A program made the translations under genes and the position numbers. Below, piece after piece: positions 1 to 9,794 of a stretch of 52,968 nt of DNA (its first letter is position 1; each line of letters starts with the position of its first letter). Under the pieces are notes generated by a model. The model did no database searches and was not told the origin of the DNA. It saw nothing but the letters and a program-made list of their open reading frames with translations. The stretch comes from an uncultured Clostridia bacterium. GTDB taxonomy: Bacteria; Bacillota; Clostridia; Oscillospirales; Ruminococcaceae. Location: positions 1 to 52,968 of the forward strand of contig CANPWL010000010.1 in assembly GCA_947584375.1 (NCBI GenBank), written 5' to 3'.

Positions 1-177
1 TTTTTTCGTACAACATAATATTCTACGAAAAATAATGATTATATTATGTGCAATTATTTTATTTTTATAGCTTCATTTATAATAATCTAAAGTTATAAAA
101 ACAAATTTATGTATTTAACCTGAAAACTTTGGAAAAATTATAGTAAAGCCAAATCAACTGTTAAAGGAGAGTGAACA

Positions 178-1242
178 ATGAAGATTAAACTTGCAATTTT
201 AGAAAACGATTCAAGTTATTTGAGCAGAATCACTTCAGTATTCATGTCAAAATATTCAGATAAATTAGAAATATACTCTTTTACAGATAAGGATGTGGCA
301 ATCAAATCAATTAATGATGCAAAGATAAATGTATTTCTAGTTAGTGATAAATTTGAAGTAAATACAAATGTTATGCCCAAGTCGTGCGGATTGGCTTATT
401 TAGTTGAATCAAATGATATTGAAATGCTTCATAATCAAAAAACAGTTTTCAAATATCAAAAAGCAGATTTAATTTATAAACAGATATTAAGTTTGTACTC
501 GGAGAATATTTCTGACGATGCAAAGCTTAGATTTAATGATTCAGATACTAAGTTTATTGCATTTGTTTCAGCAAGCGGAGGTGTTGGAAATACAACAATT
601 GCAGTATCATACTCAAAATTTCTTGCAAGAAGAGGTAAAAGCGTTTTATTTTTGGATTTATCATTAACAGGTTATTGCGATAAGTTTTTTAACGGGGAAG
701 GACAATTTGACTTCAGTGATTTGATTTATTCATTAAAAAGCAGAAAGTCTAACGTAGGATTAAAAATAGCAAGTATTATTAAAAATGATGAAACTGGCTT
801 AAATTATATATCTTCTGCAAAATCACCGCTTCATATGAATGAATTATATAAGGAGGACATAGAAAAGCTACTAAACGAAATTAATATATTAGGTGAATAC
901 GAATATGTAATTATTGATTTGGAGCTGAATTTTGAAGAGAAAAATATATATGTGTTAGACAGATGTGATAGGATTGTTTTTGTGTCTGACGGTTCAGAAA
1001 TATCTAATTCAAAATTTGAAAGAATGTACTCAGCTCTAAAAATAATTGAAGATAACCGCAATGTTAATATATTAGACAAATCAGGAATTATATACAATAA
1101 ATTCAGCAATAAGCTGGGAAAAACAGTTTCAGGGCTGAATATCAAAGAATTTGGAGGTGTTCAAAAATTTGAACATGCGTCAACATATCAAATCATTCAA
1201 ACACTTTTGGATAAGACAGTGTTTAACAGAATTCTTGATTAG
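178..1242 (+). CDS. tadZ: TadZ/CpaE-like pilus-localisation ATPase
   Basis: This 354-residue protein has the TadZ/CpaE layout: an N-terminal receiver-like domain (about 1-120) followed by a ParA/MinD-type ATPase domain (about 125-340). The P-loop reads SGGVGNTT (133-140), so the usual GKT lysine is Asn138 and the signature lysine is also absent. That suggests weak or no ATP hydrolysis, with nucleotide binding perhaps kept for dimerisation. TadZ proteins place the Tad secretion machine in the cell and anchor the motor ATPase. The start ATG follows AAAGGAGAG. It is the first gene of the pilus run, 8 bp before the motor ATPase gene. The family call rests on layout and context; other MinD-like ATPases are less likely. 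Confidence 0.8.
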   Translation: MKIKLAILENDSSYLSRITSVFMSKYSDKLEIYSFTDKDVAIKSINDAKINVFLVSDKFEVNTNVMPKSCGLAYLVESNDIEMLHNQKTVFKYQKADLIYKQILSLYSENISDDAKLRFNDSDTKFIAFVSASGGVGNTTIAVSYSKFLARRGKSVLFLDLSLTGYCDKFFNGEGQFDFSDLIYSLKSRKSNVGLKIASIIKNDETGLNYISSAKSPLHMNELYKEDIEKLLNEINILGEYEYVIIDLELNFEEKNIYVLDRCDRIVFVSDGSEISNSKFERMYSALKIIEDNRNVNILDKSGIIYNKFSNKLGKTVSGLNIKEFGGVQKFEHASTYQIIQTLLDKTVFNRILD

Positions 1243-1250
1243 GAGTAGTT

Positions 1251-2489
1251 ATGAATAAAGAGAAACAGCAGGAGATAATTGATCAAATAAAAAAATACAT
1301 TACAGATAACTTACCGCTAAGCCAACTTACCGATGATGAGCTTGAGACTCGTGTTGAAGAAATTACTACTGATTTAACTAAGAATACATATATTTCAATA
1401 GAAGAAAAGATATCAATAGTTGAGCAGGTATACAGTTCTATCAGAGGATTGGGACTTTTAGATTCGATAATTAAAGACGATTCTATAACTGAAGTTATGA
1501 TAAACGGTCATGAGAATATTTTTATTGAAAAAAACGGAAAGCTGGAAAAACTGGATAAGCAATTTGAAAGTCAAAGACGTCTTGAGGACATAATACAGAG
1601 AATAGTTGGCTTTGCCGGAAGGGAAGTTAATCAGGCAAATCCAATATGCGATACAAGACTTCCTGACGGTTCCCGTGTAAATGTTGTACTGCCTCCTATA
1701 GCTTTGTGCGGTCCTACAGTAACTATAAGAAAATTTTCAAAGGAACCTATGACCATTGAAAAGCTGATTTCATACGGTTCTATAACACGAGAAATTGCAG
1801 ATAAACTAAGGATTTTGGTAGAGGCCAAATTCAATATATTTATAAGCGGCGGAACAGGCTCGGGTAAAACGACATTTTTAAACGCATTGTCTAATTTTAT
1901 ACCTAAGGATGAGCGTGTTATCACTATTGAGGACTCAGCCGAACTTCAGATAGTAGGAATAAAAAATCTTGTCAGTCTTGAAACCAGAAATGCCAATACT
2001 TCAGGTGTTGGTCAGATAACAATAAGAGATTTGATTAAGTCATCACTTCGTATGAGACCTGAACGAATTGTTGTAGGTGAGGTTAGAGGAGGAGAAGCTT
2101 TGGATATGCTGCAGGCTATGAACACAGGGCATGACGGTTCATTGTCTACAGGGCATGCCAATTCAACTGAAGATATGTTGAGCCGTCTTGAAACTATGGT
2201 GCTTCAGGGTTCTGCGGGACTTCCGCTCGAGGCAATAAGACAGCAGATAGCTTCGGCGGTTGATATAATCATTCATTTATCAAGACTTCGCGATCATTCA
2301 AGAAAGACAATGGAGATCACAGAGGTTGTGGGTTATGAAAACGGAAAAATTATTCTCAATCCGCTGTATGTTTTCCAAGAGGATGAAAACAGTACACTTG
2401 AAAAGGTATCAGGAAATCTCATAAGAACTGAGAATAAGCTTGTTAATGATTTTAAGTTAAAAATTTCAGGTGTGAAAACAACTATATAG
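1251..2489 (+). CDS. tadA: Tad pilus assembly ATPase (CpaF/TadA, type II/IV secretion family)
   Basis: This 412-residue cytoplasmic motor would power pilin extrusion by ATP hydrolysis. The sequence shows an N-terminal helical domain, the [10 protein letters not shown] segment (about 135-144) typical of CpaF proteins, Walker [10 protein letters not shown] (200-208), an Asp box around [10 protein letters not shown], Walker B in [16 protein letters not shown], and the His box [13 protein letters not shown]. Every expected motif is present and the length is normal for the CpaF family. It sits between the TadZ-like gene and tadB in a closely packed operon, the standard Tad order. A flagellar or competence ATPase is ruled out by the neighbouring TadB/TadC pair. 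Confidence 0.95.
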   Translation: MNKEKQQEIIDQIKKYITDNLPLSQLTDDELETRVEEITTDLTKNTYISIEEKISIVEQVYSSIRGLGLLDSIIKDDSITEVMINGHENIFIEKNGKLEKLDKQFESQRRLEDIIQRIVGFAGREVNQANPICDTRLPDGSRVNVVLPPIALCGPTVTIRKFSKEPMTIEKLISYGSITREIADKLRILVEAKFNIFISGGTGSGKTTFLNALSNFIPKDERVITIEDSAELQIVGIKNLVSLETRNANTSGVGQITIRDLIKSSLRMRPERIVVGEVRGGEALDMLQAMNTGHDGSLSTGHANSTEDMLSRLETMVLQGSAGLPLEAIRQQIASAVDIIIHLSRLRDHSRKTMEITEVVGYENGKIILNPLYVFQEDENSTLEKVSGNLIRTENKLVNDFKLKISGVKTTI

Positions 2490-2500
2490 GAGGTGTGAAA

Positions 2501-3346
2501 TTGTCAAGAACTAAAATCAAAGAGCCAAAATATGTTAAATCTGCGATAAATACCGATATGCTTAATTATCGGGTATATGTAATGTCGCCGATAGAAAGAA
2601 TAATATATTTTCTTTTTCTGTTTATTATCGGCGGAATTGTAGGTTACATTTTTTATGGTAATCTTTTTCAAAAAGATGGGGTTTCAACTTTAGCTACATA
2701 TATAAGCAACACAGTTGTTTTTTCTATTTTTGGAATTATTGCAAATAAAGTCTTTATGAAATCGCTTTGCAGCAGCTTATGCGATAAGAGGAAAAAGAAG
2801 CTTAGTATTCAGTTCAGAGACTTTTTATCATCGCTTTCAACATCACTATCGGGAGGAATGAATATTAATGATTCAATAGACAGCACATATAACGATTTGG
2901 TTATGCAATATACGGAAAATTCTTTAATAGTAAAAGAAGTAGGCGAGATGATAAACGCACAGATGAATAATGTTCCGTTTGAACAGTCGATAGAAGATTT
3001 TGGGAAAAGAAGCGGGATAGCTGATATTGAAAACTTTGCTAATGTATTTGCAATTTGTATGAGGACAGGCGGTAATTTCAAAGAAATTGTTAGAAGAACA
3101 AATGATATTATAAGTGAAAAAATGATTATAAATGAAGAAATTCAAACTAAACTCACCTCAAATAAAATGCAACTTAGGGCTATGAATGTAATTCCAATTG
3201 TTATAGTTGGCGTTATGAAGGGTATGAGTTCACAGTTTGCGGAGGGATTTACTACGTTAATAGGAGTAGTTGCAATTACAGTTGCTTTAGGCGTATTTGT
3301 AGCAGCTTATAAAATTGGAAATAAAATTATGGATATCAAGGAGTAA
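2501..3346 (+). CDS. tadB: TadB-like inner-membrane pilus assembly protein (T2SF domain)
   Basis: This is an integral membrane platform protein of the GspF/T2SF superfamily. It has two hydrophobic segments near residues 30-85, a soluble helical region with the T2SF pattern (FRDFLSSLSTSLSGGMN and ADIENFANVFAICMRTGGNF), and two closely spaced C-terminal membrane segments. The start chosen is TTG at 2501, seven bases after AGGAGG (2488-2493), giving 281 residues. An in-frame GTG at 2495 lies too close to that ribosome binding site. It is predicted to pair with the following TadC protein and transmit motor movement to the pilin. Confidence 0.88.
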   Translation: MSRTKIKEPKYVKSAINTDMLNYRVYVMSPIERIIYFLFLFIIGGIVGYIFYGNLFQKDGVSTLATYISNTVVFSIFGIIANKVFMKSLCSSLCDKRKKKLSIQFRDFLSSLSTSLSGGMNINDSIDSTYNDLVMQYTENSLIVKEVGEMINAQMNNVPFEQSIEDFGKRSGIADIENFANVFAICMRTGGNFKEIVRRTNDIISEKMIINEEIQTKLTSNKMQLRAMNVIPIVIVGVMKGMSSQFAEGFTTLIGVVAITVALGVFVAAYKIGNKIMDIKE

Positions 3347-3351
3347 ATAAA

Positions 3352-4215
3352 ATGCAGATAGCGTTTCTTTCGATAGGAACAGTATTAGCAGTTTCATTTT
3401 TAATTTTTCTCTTTAAGGGGAAGGTTTATGAAAGCTATATTGAAAATTTAGACGACAAAGATTATCCAATGAAAGAAATATATACGGTGGGTTATGCTCT
3501 TTCAAATACAAGCATATTTAGATTGAGAGGAAGAATAAGTGAAAAACTGATTTCTCAGACTAAAATATATTTTGAACCGCAATATGCACAATATTATGCG
3601 TCGGTTGCATGGGCTCAGTGCCTGACTTTCGTTTACATATTTCTTGCTGTGAGTTTTCTCTTGTCGGGAATGCTCATAGATAAATGGACGTTGTTTTTAA
3701 CTTTCGGCATTTTTTTGAGCGGAATATCTGCTTATTATTTTCTGACAAAAACAAAATCGGATATTGAAAAGCGAAGACAGGAATGCATTGCCGAGCTTCC
3801 GGAGGTAGTTTCAACGCTTGCTCTTTTGATTAACTCGGGAATGATTTTAAAAGAAGCATGGACAACCATTGCAAACAGCAAAGATGGGGCAATTTACGAT
3901 ATTATGAAAAAGACCTGCTCAGATATGGAAAACGGTGTTTCAGAACATGACGCTATAAACAGATTTGGTCAGATGAGCGACTCTCAGGATGTGAAAAAAT
4001 TTGCTACGGCACTTGTGCAGAGTATGGAAAAGGGCGGAGCAGATCTTAGCGATTTTCTTGCAAAGCAGTCCTCTGAAATATGGGGACTTAAAAGGGAAAT
4101 TATGCTCCAAAAGGGAGAAACTGCGGCATCAAAATTATTGATCCCTACAATGCTTATTTTTGTTGGTATCATGATTATTGTTCTTTCGTCTGCATTGGGC
4201 GGTGCGTTTTTCTAA
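3352..4215 (+). CDS. tadC: TadC-like inner-membrane pilus assembly protein (T2SF domain)
   Basis: This 287-residue membrane protein is the second T2SF platform subunit. It starts with a membrane anchor, has two transmembrane helices around residues 80-125, a cytoplasmic T2SF domain with ELPEVVSTLALLINSGM and KFATALVQSMEKGGADLSD, and a C-terminal helix (LLIPTMLIFVGIMIIVLSS). The gene lies 5 bp after tadB, the usual arrangement in Tad loci, where the two proteins form the platform contacted by the CpaF-type ATPase. Assignment as TadC rather than TadB rests on gene order. Confidence 0.88.
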   Translation: MQIAFLSIGTVLAVSFLIFLFKGKVYESYIENLDDKDYPMKEIYTVGYALSNTSIFRLRGRISEKLISQTKIYFEPQYAQYYASVAWAQCLTFVYIFLAVSFLLSGMLIDKWTLFLTFGIFLSGISAYYFLTKTKSDIEKRRQECIAELPEVVSTLALLINSGMILKEAWTTIANSKDGAIYDIMKKTCSDMENGVSEHDAINRFGQMSDSQDVKKFATALVQSMEKGGADLSDFLAKQSSEIWGLKREIMLQKGETAASKLLIPTMLIFVGIMIIVLSSALGGAFF

Positions 4216-4262
4216 ACGGAATGATAATATATATTTTTTGTTATTGAAGGGAGGTGACAGTT

Positions 4263-4487
4263 ATGAGAAATATGATTAGCAAGGTAAATGAGCTGTCCCT
4301 TAGAGGCTATGTTAAAGCAAAAAGTTTTATTTCATGTGAGCGAGGCGATACAAATTTCATTTCTATTATATTGATATTGCTGTTAGTTTTGGTGATAGCT
4401 GGAATAATTTTTGCGTTTTTAAAAACTGATGTAATAGAGACTATAAAGGTAAAAATAACCGATCAGCTTTCTAGCATATTCCAATAA
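4263..4487 (+). CDS. Flp1-like small pilin (probable major Tad pilin)
   Basis: This 74-residue protein has a charged N-terminal leader of about 30 residues, the segment ERGDTNFISIILILLL and one long hydrophobic helix, then a short polar tail. That resembles the Flp1-like pilins found in clostridial Tad loci. Cleavage is expected near the glycine before the hydrophobic stretch, by the peptidase encoded downstream. The start ATG at 4263 follows GGGAGG with eight bases between; an upstream in-frame GTG at 4254 overlaps that site. It lies just after tadC, where the pilin is expected, and has its own strong ribosome binding site and a downstream stem-loop, which fits high expression. It is a short protein, so the call rests on pattern and position. 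Confidence 0.75.
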   Translation: MRNMISKVNELSLRGYVKAKSFISCERGDTNFISIILILLLVLVIAGIIFAFLKTDVIETIKVKITDQLSSIFQ

Positions 4488-4532
4488 TAATTAATTAAAA
4501 ATGTAAAAGTAAGATTTCTTTGCTTAGATCAC

Positions 4533-4562
4533 AGACCGAATACGTTAATTCGTTTTCGGTCT
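4533..4562 (+). other. Stem-loop after the pilin gene
   Basis: AGACCGAA (4533-4540) pairs with TTCGGTCT (4555-4562), and ACG/CGT extends the stem inward. No run of T follows, so it is not a good intrinsic terminator. It fits an RNA-stabilising or processing hairpin that could raise pilin mRNA above that of the downstream genes. Confidence 0.5.
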
Positions 4563-4596
4563 AGTGATACTGAGCAAAACAAACGGAGATATTAAT

Positions 4597-5286
4597 ATGA
4601 TTATTACAGCAATTCTTTCATGGATATTGTCGGCTTGTGCATCTGTGATTTTCAGTTTTTATTTGGTAAAACGGTTATCAAAAAGAAGGGAAATAGATGT
4701 CAGGATAATTTCAATATTTAACAAGCATATATTAAATAATATTACCGCGGAACAGATTGCAACAGTAACAGGTACAGTAATTGTATCAGCTTTATGCGGA
4801 TATTTTGCATTCAGACAAATAGGGATAGCTGTTTTAAATATAAAATTATTATTGTCTTTCTGTGCGTTGTTAAGTGCATTTATAATTGACTTCAAAACGC
4901 ATTTGATACCGAATATTCTTTCGATAATTCTTATATCTGTTAGATTTGTTTTTATGCTGACAGAGCTTATCAGCGGCGATGAGAATTTTATTTCTATGAT
5001 GATAAGCAGTTTTGCAGCACTTATAATTTGTTTTTTGGTATTAATTATCGTATCAAAAATTATGCACGGTGGAATAGGTTACGGCGATATAAAGCTAATA
5101 AGTTCGCTTGGATTTATGTGCGGAGTTTATGCAGTTATGTACACGCTTTTATTTGGTTTGCTGCTTTCGTTTTTAGTATCAATAATAATGATTGCAGCGA
5201 AGGTCAAGAAAATGAAAGACTATATACCATTCGGACCGTTTATTTTTCTGGGATATATAGTTACTCTAATATTGGGTGTTTATTAA
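4597..5286 (+). CDS. Prepilin peptidase, A24 family (TadV/CpaA-like)
   Basis: This 229-residue polytopic membrane aspartic protease should process the Flp-like pilin and the TadE-like pseudopilins. Two conserved aspartates are visible: Asp98 in DFKTHLIPN and Asp164 in GGIGYGDIK, the GxGD motif of the A24 family. It lacks the N-terminal methylase domain of full-length PilD, as TadV/CpaA proteins do. The ATG at 4597 is preferred because GGAG lies eight bases upstream; the in-frame ATG at 4564 has no ribosome binding site and abuts the stem-loop. About seven hydrophobic segments are visible. Confidence 0.88.
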   Translation: MIITAILSWILSACASVIFSFYLVKRLSKRREIDVRIISIFNKHILNNITAEQIATVTGTVIVSALCGYFAFRQIGIAVLNIKLLLSFCALLSAFIIDFKTHLIPNILSIILISVRFVFMLTELISGDENFISMMISSFAALIICFLVLIIVSKIMHGGIGYGDIKLISSLGFMCGVYAVMYTLLFGLLLSFLVSIIMIAAKVKKMKDYIPFGPFIFLGYIVTLILGVY

Positions 5287-5304
5287 TATGGGAGGAAAAA
5301 CACT

Positions 5305-6651
5305 GTGATTAACAGCAAAGTACTTGTAAGTATAGGATTAACGGCTTTGATTATAATCAGTTGGATGACTTTTGTATTTGCAGACAGGACAAAAGATCAA
5401 AGAAGTTTTGAGCAATCAATAAAAACGGCGGAGGATTACTTTGACAGAGGGCTATATCAATTATCAATAAAAGAATATAAAAACGCTTTGAAGTATAAAA
5501 AAGAGAAGGGAATATACGATGATATGTTCAAAGCATATGATGAGCGTTTAAAAGAGGACGATTCAATTTATGATGATTATGTAAGTGCAGTAGATAAAGC
5601 GTGCAATGCCTTAGAGGGCAATGTTGAATTCACAATCAAGCTGGCTAACCTCTATCTTGAAAAAGAAGATTATAAAAGTGCGTATAATGTTTTAGATAAC
5701 GCTGAAAAAAACAACTTGTCTGATGATGATTTGGATTTGTTATACAAAAAGGTCAAATACTCATATGTAATATCTGATGAAACATATTCAGATGTTTCGC
5801 CATACATAAAAGAAACTTATACAGTAAAAGATAACGGTCTTATAGGGGCAATAGATGCAAACGGTACAGAAACGATAAAAGCCGAATATAAATATTTAAG
5901 TCCTGCCGGAGAAGACGGAATAAGACTTTATGATAACAGTAAGGATATAAGACTTATAGACAGCAACGATGTTGTTCAGGGAATAATAAGAAACAAAAAT
6001 GTACTTTTTTCCGGAATCTATTCTGAAGACAGAATTTCCATATTTTCAGATGGAGTTTACGGATATTGCAACAAGCTTGGCGATTTTATGTTTGGAGGCT
6101 TTGATTATGCAAGTATGTTTATCAATGAGAGGGCAGCAGTTCAGAAAGATGATAAGTGGTATTTCATAAATAAAAAAGGAAAACAAACCGGCAAAAAGGA
6201 ATTCAAAGATATACGAATTAATAATGACGGAAGCTATATTCAGGAAAATATTATAATTGCTGATGACGGAAATGGCTATAGATTTTATGATGAAAACTTA
6301 AAAACTAAAAATGATTTTAAATGTGATAATATTGACGTATATACTAAAGACAATCTAATTGCATTTAGTAAAGATGGGGATTGGGGTTTTACTGATTCGG
6401 ACGGTAATGTAAAAATAAAACCTCAGTATGAAATGGCAAAGAGTTTTTCAAACGGTCTGGCTGCGGTATGCAAAGACGGGAAATGGGGCTTTATTAACAA
6501 TAACAACGAACTGGTAACTGATTATATTTTTGCTGATATTGACTACTTAAATTCTGAGGGAAGTTGTATGGTGAATTTAACAAACTTTTCGGCAGATGAT
6601 TTCTCATCTTGGCAGTTGTTGAAATTCAGAGTATTTAAAGATAGTTTTTAA
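5305..6651 (+). CDS. Membrane-anchored TPR plus WG-repeat protein
   Basis: This 448-residue protein has an N-terminal signal or anchor (VSIGLTALIIISWMTFVF). A TPR-like helical section follows (about 35-150; YFDRGLYQLSIKEYKNALKY, LANLYLEKEDYKSAYNVLDN). From about 165 to the end come repeated WG-type beta units, such as KWYFINKKGK, DWGFTDSDGN and KWGFINNNNE, usually ending in aromatic-rich strands. WG repeats are found on secreted clostridial proteins and have no fixed enzymatic role; both halves are protein-interaction folds. The start is GTG at 5305 after GGGAGG. Its place inside the pilus operon suggests an outward-facing accessory or assembly factor. No specific function is recognised. Confidence 0.7.
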   Translation: MINSKVLVSIGLTALIIISWMTFVFADRTKDQRSFEQSIKTAEDYFDRGLYQLSIKEYKNALKYKKEKGIYDDMFKAYDERLKEDDSIYDDYVSAVDKACNALEGNVEFTIKLANLYLEKEDYKSAYNVLDNAEKNNLSDDDLDLLYKKVKYSYVISDETYSDVSPYIKETYTVKDNGLIGAIDANGTETIKAEYKYLSPAGEDGIRLYDNSKDIRLIDSNDVVQGIIRNKNVLFSGIYSEDRISIFSDGVYGYCNKLGDFMFGGFDYASMFINERAAVQKDDKWYFINKKGKQTGKKEFKDIRINNDGSYIQENIIIADDGNGYRFYDENLKTKNDFKCDNIDVYTKDNLIAFSKDGDWGFTDSDGNVKIKPQYEMAKSFSNGLAAVCKDGKWGFINNNNELVTDYIFADIDYLNSEGSCMVNLTNFSADDFSSWQLLKFRVFKDSF

Positions 6652-6718
6652 TAAATAATTTTTAGTTATGCTTTTAAATCATAGTACAAATTGCATAATC
6701 AACGAGGAGAAATAAGTG

Positions 6719-7375
6719 ATGAATAAAAAAATCAAGGAAGCAGAATCTGGGGAATTAATGATTGAGACAACAATTGTTTTAATAATGACAATCTTTATAA
6801 TGTTATTTATTCTGAGTCTTGGTTTTTATTTTTATCAGTCAACTATATATGGAATTATCGCTAATGAAACAATAACGGAAATCTCTGATACATATAAATT
6901 CAACGGTGCGGTTGAAGCGGATAATATTACCGAAGATGATTTAAAAAATTTGAATTATTTCAGATTGGTGAAAAACTGGATAGGTATAACGACTAACGAT
7001 AAATATAAAAAGACAGCAGAGGATTTGATATCAGATAGAACAAAGGCGTCAAGTCTTTCATTGAAAAAAAATAATGAAATCAAAGATGTTATATTAGATG
7101 TTGAGCCTGATAAATACGGACGTAATCATTTAGTGCTTACAATTGAATCGAAAGCAGAAATATTTTTAGGCGGTGCTTTGGAGTTTTTCGGCTTTGATTC
7201 AGATTTAGACATTACTACGGTTGCAGTAGGGGAGTGTTATGACCTTTCGGCACATATGAACACAATAAGGTATATCAAACTGCTTGATAGTTTAAGTGGT
7301 GACAACAGAGCGTCCGAGTTAATTGGAAAATTCAAAAGTACTATTGATAATATAAAAGGTTTTTTACATTGGTAA
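6719..7375 (+). CDS. TadE-like pseudopilin
   Basis: The protein has a short charged leader, ESGELMIETTIVLIMTIFIM, and one hydrophobic helix followed by a soluble domain of about 170 residues. Gly followed within five residues by Glu at the edge of a hydrophobic helix is the TadE/prepilin processing pattern. TadE-type proteins are minor pilins or pseudopilins cleaved by the TadV-like peptidase. ATG at 6719 is chosen; GTG at 6716, directly before it, is an equally possible start because both lie close behind GAGGAG. It precedes the large TadG-like gene, matching the usual TadE-TadG order. Confidence 0.7.
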   Translation: MNKKIKEAESGELMIETTIVLIMTIFIMLFILSLGFYFYQSTIYGIIANETITEISDTYKFNGAVEADNITEDDLKNLNYFRLVKNWIGITTNDKYKKTAEDLISDRTKASSLSLKKNNEIKDVILDVEPDKYGRNHLVLTIESKAEIFLGGALEFFGFDSDLDITTVAVGECYDLSAHMNTIRYIKLLDSLSGDNRASELIGKFKSTIDNIKGFLHW

Positions 7376-7414
7376 AGTATAGATACTTTACATTTATATT
7401 GGGAAGTGAAATTA

Positions 7415-9793
7415 TTGAGGCTGTTTAGAAAAAGAAAGCATAAATACTTTAATGGAATAAATGGTGTAATTTCTATATTTTTATGTATTTTACTTGCGCC
7501 GTTTATAACTCTTGCCGGAATTTTAGTTGAATCATCACGCTATCAGAGCGTTTACGAAATATTAGAGCAGATTTCCAGCAGTGCTGGTCTTTCTACACTT
7601 GCTGAATATGACAAATATTTGGATGAGCGATTTGCACTTCAGTCTGTATCGCAGGAAAATGGAGATATTAACAATACGTTTAATGAATATCTTAAAGCAA
7701 ATCAAAGTGTAATTGGTAAAAATGCAATAATTAGTAATGAAACCACAGCAGTTGGAAAGTATTCGTTATATAATACAGATATTTTAAAGCAGCAGATAAT
7801 GGATTATGGTGAGACTTCTGTTTTAACAAAATTTGCTGATGAAATATTTGATTTTGATAACGGTATTAACGGCTTTTTGGATAGTATTGGAATTAATACT
7901 GATTTGTGCAATAAGTTAAATGGTTATATGGACAAAGTCAACAATGTTACCAATGCTGCAAATAGCGTAAAAGAACTTGTTAATTCTGTAATTGACTTAA
8001 AAGGTAATCTTGAAGATATAAAAGATAAAATAAAAAAATGTAAAGATGCCTATAATGAAGTACAAAAAGCAATAAAAAAGTTATATGAAAAGTACAAAAA
8101 GGCAGATGACGTTGATAAGATTACCGATGAGGATATTAAAGTTGAATTAGAGTCATTAGAGCAAAAGGCAAAGGATTGTCAGATATTAAATAAATCTCTT
8201 CTTTCAGAAAATGGAAGTAGTGGTCTTATACCTGATTTAATTCAAAATATCCAGGATATACAGAATAATTGTAATAACATAAAGCAAATGATTAACGAAG
8301 AAAATTCTGAAAATACAGAAATAGATTTAAATTTTACAAATGTATTAAATAAAGTACAAAAAAATATTTGCGAAAACCTTTTGGTAACTATTGAAAATAT
8401 TAGTAATGAACTATTTGATAAATTTGATGTTAATCTTAGTTATTATAGTATTGACGAATTTATAGAAATAATAAAAAACTCAATAAAATTATATATACAT
8501 GATGATAAAGAATGGGAATATGATAAAATTCTTTGGTTTGATTTTGACGATTATAAAATTATAGTAAATGATTTAATAAGTGAAATAAGTAATTTTGATA
8601 ATATTGATAGTGTTGACAATGGAAAAAATTTATTTAAAAAAATATCAGAAGTATTCGAGAAATTAAGTCAAATAAAATTTTTTTACGATAAAGAATTAGA
8701 TGCTAATTTAAAAGATAATCTTTTTGTATATGAGAATATTGGCAGCGGACAAACTATATATGTCGCTTTAGACAAGATAGGTGAAGGTATTGATATATTT
8801 AATGATGCAAGTTGGAAAATTATTAATAAGCTAGACGGCATTATCAAAATATTTGAAGGCATCGGTAAATTTATAGTAGGGTTAGTTCAAAAAATAGGAG
8901 ATATTATTAGCGGTATTGCAGGACTGTCTAATATAAAAGAGCTATATAACCGAGCAATAATTGATTCTTATATGTACTACAATTTACCTAATCGATTAAA
9001 TTATAAAACAGAAACAGGATTAGTAGGTTATAAGTATAGTGAAATTAAACATACTGATACTGAAGAAAATAATTTGAATTTCAAAGGGGCCGAGTATGAA
9101 TATATAATAGCAGGAAGCGATAAAGAAATACTCAATCAAACATCTATTTTCTGTGATATATTATTTTTAAGAGTGATTTTAAATTTTGATTCTGTATTTG
9201 TCAAAGATCCTGTAGTCAAAGGAGTATCTGATGCGGTATCTGCTATACCAATGGTAGGTCCGGCATTAGCCATTGCTGTAAAAGTTATAGTGTTATTGTT
9301 AGAATCATATGTTGATTCAGTTTTGCTAGTAAATAGTCAAAAAATTCCTATTATAAAGAAAAACGGATGCTATTTTGGAAAAAATATCACTGAATTAGTA
9401 AATAAATTTATGAATATGACAGATATATCAAAAGATGTTGAAGATGTTATAGCTGCGGTTAATGGTTATAAAGAAGAAGCAAACAAAAATTCTGTTGAGT
9501 CTTCTCCGTCTGAATCATCAAATAATGGATTAGAGTTAGATTATGGCGGTTATACTCTTATAGGTCTTATATTAACAGGTAAATCAAATAATATATTAAA
9601 GCGATTTGCAAATATAGTACAGCTTGAAAGTTCGGAATATTATAAAGCTAAAGGTTCAAGTTTTAATTTAAAAAATGCTTATTCGTATATTTACACCGAT
9701 GTTAGAGCAGAGCTTCAGCCGTTTTTCGGTGGTATAAAGCTGAATGAAAATGGAAAATTTGACGTAAGAGTACAAAGATATAAGGGATATTAG
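7415..9793 (+). CDS. Large coiled-coil TadG-like pilus protein (DUF5702-type N-terminus)
   Basis: This 792-residue protein begins with a basic leader and a hydrophobic helix (GVISIFLCILLAPFITLAGILVESSRYQ), the start of the DUF5702/TadG-like proteins of clostridial Tad loci. Residues from about 165 to 340 are rich in Lys, Glu, Asn and Asp with heptad spacing and are probably coiled coil. A glycine-rich hydrophobic stretch (VSDAVSAIPMVGPALAIAVKVIVLLL) lies near 620-645. TTG at 7415 follows GGGAAG with eight bases between; GTG at 7406 is too close. It stops one base before the next TadE-like gene. It is likely surface-exposed and may act in pilus length or adhesion; this is inference. Confidence 0.6.
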   Translation: MRLFRKRKHKYFNGINGVISIFLCILLAPFITLAGILVESSRYQSVYEILEQISSSAGLSTLAEYDKYLDERFALQSVSQENGDINNTFNEYLKANQSVIGKNAIISNETTAVGKYSLYNTDILKQQIMDYGETSVLTKFADEIFDFDNGINGFLDSIGINTDLCNKLNGYMDKVNNVTNAANSVKELVNSVIDLKGNLEDIKDKIKKCKDAYNEVQKAIKKLYEKYKKADDVDKITDEDIKVELESLEQKAKDCQILNKSLLSENGSSGLIPDLIQNIQDIQNNCNNIKQMINEENSENTEIDLNFTNVLNKVQKNICENLLVTIENISNELFDKFDVNLSYYSIDEFIEIIKNSIKLYIHDDKEWEYDKILWFDFDDYKIIVNDLISEISNFDNIDSVDNGKNLFKKISEVFEKLSQIKFFYDKELDANLKDNLFVYENIGSGQTIYVALDKIGEGIDIFNDASWKIINKLDGIIKIFEGIGKFIVGLVQKIGDIISGIAGLSNIKELYNRAIIDSYMYYNLPNRLNYKTETGLVGYKYSEIKHTDTEENNLNFKGAEYEYIIAGSDKEILNQTSIFCDILFLRVILNFDSVFVKDPVVKGVSDAVSAIPMVGPALAIAVKVIVLLLESYVDSVLLVNSQKIPIIKKNGCYFGKNITELVNKFMNMTDISKDVEDVIAAVNGYKEEANKNSVESSPSESSNNGLELDYGGYTLIGLILTGKSNNILKRFANIVQLESSEYYKAKGSSFNLKNAYSYIYTDVRAELQPFFGGIKLNENGKFDVRVQRYKGY

Positions 9794-9794
9794 T

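Noticed and set aside
1-177. Promoter for the pilus operon
   Set aside because: TATAGT near 140 is a fair -10 box, but no convincing -35 element was found at 16-18 bp; the true promoter may lie outside the window.
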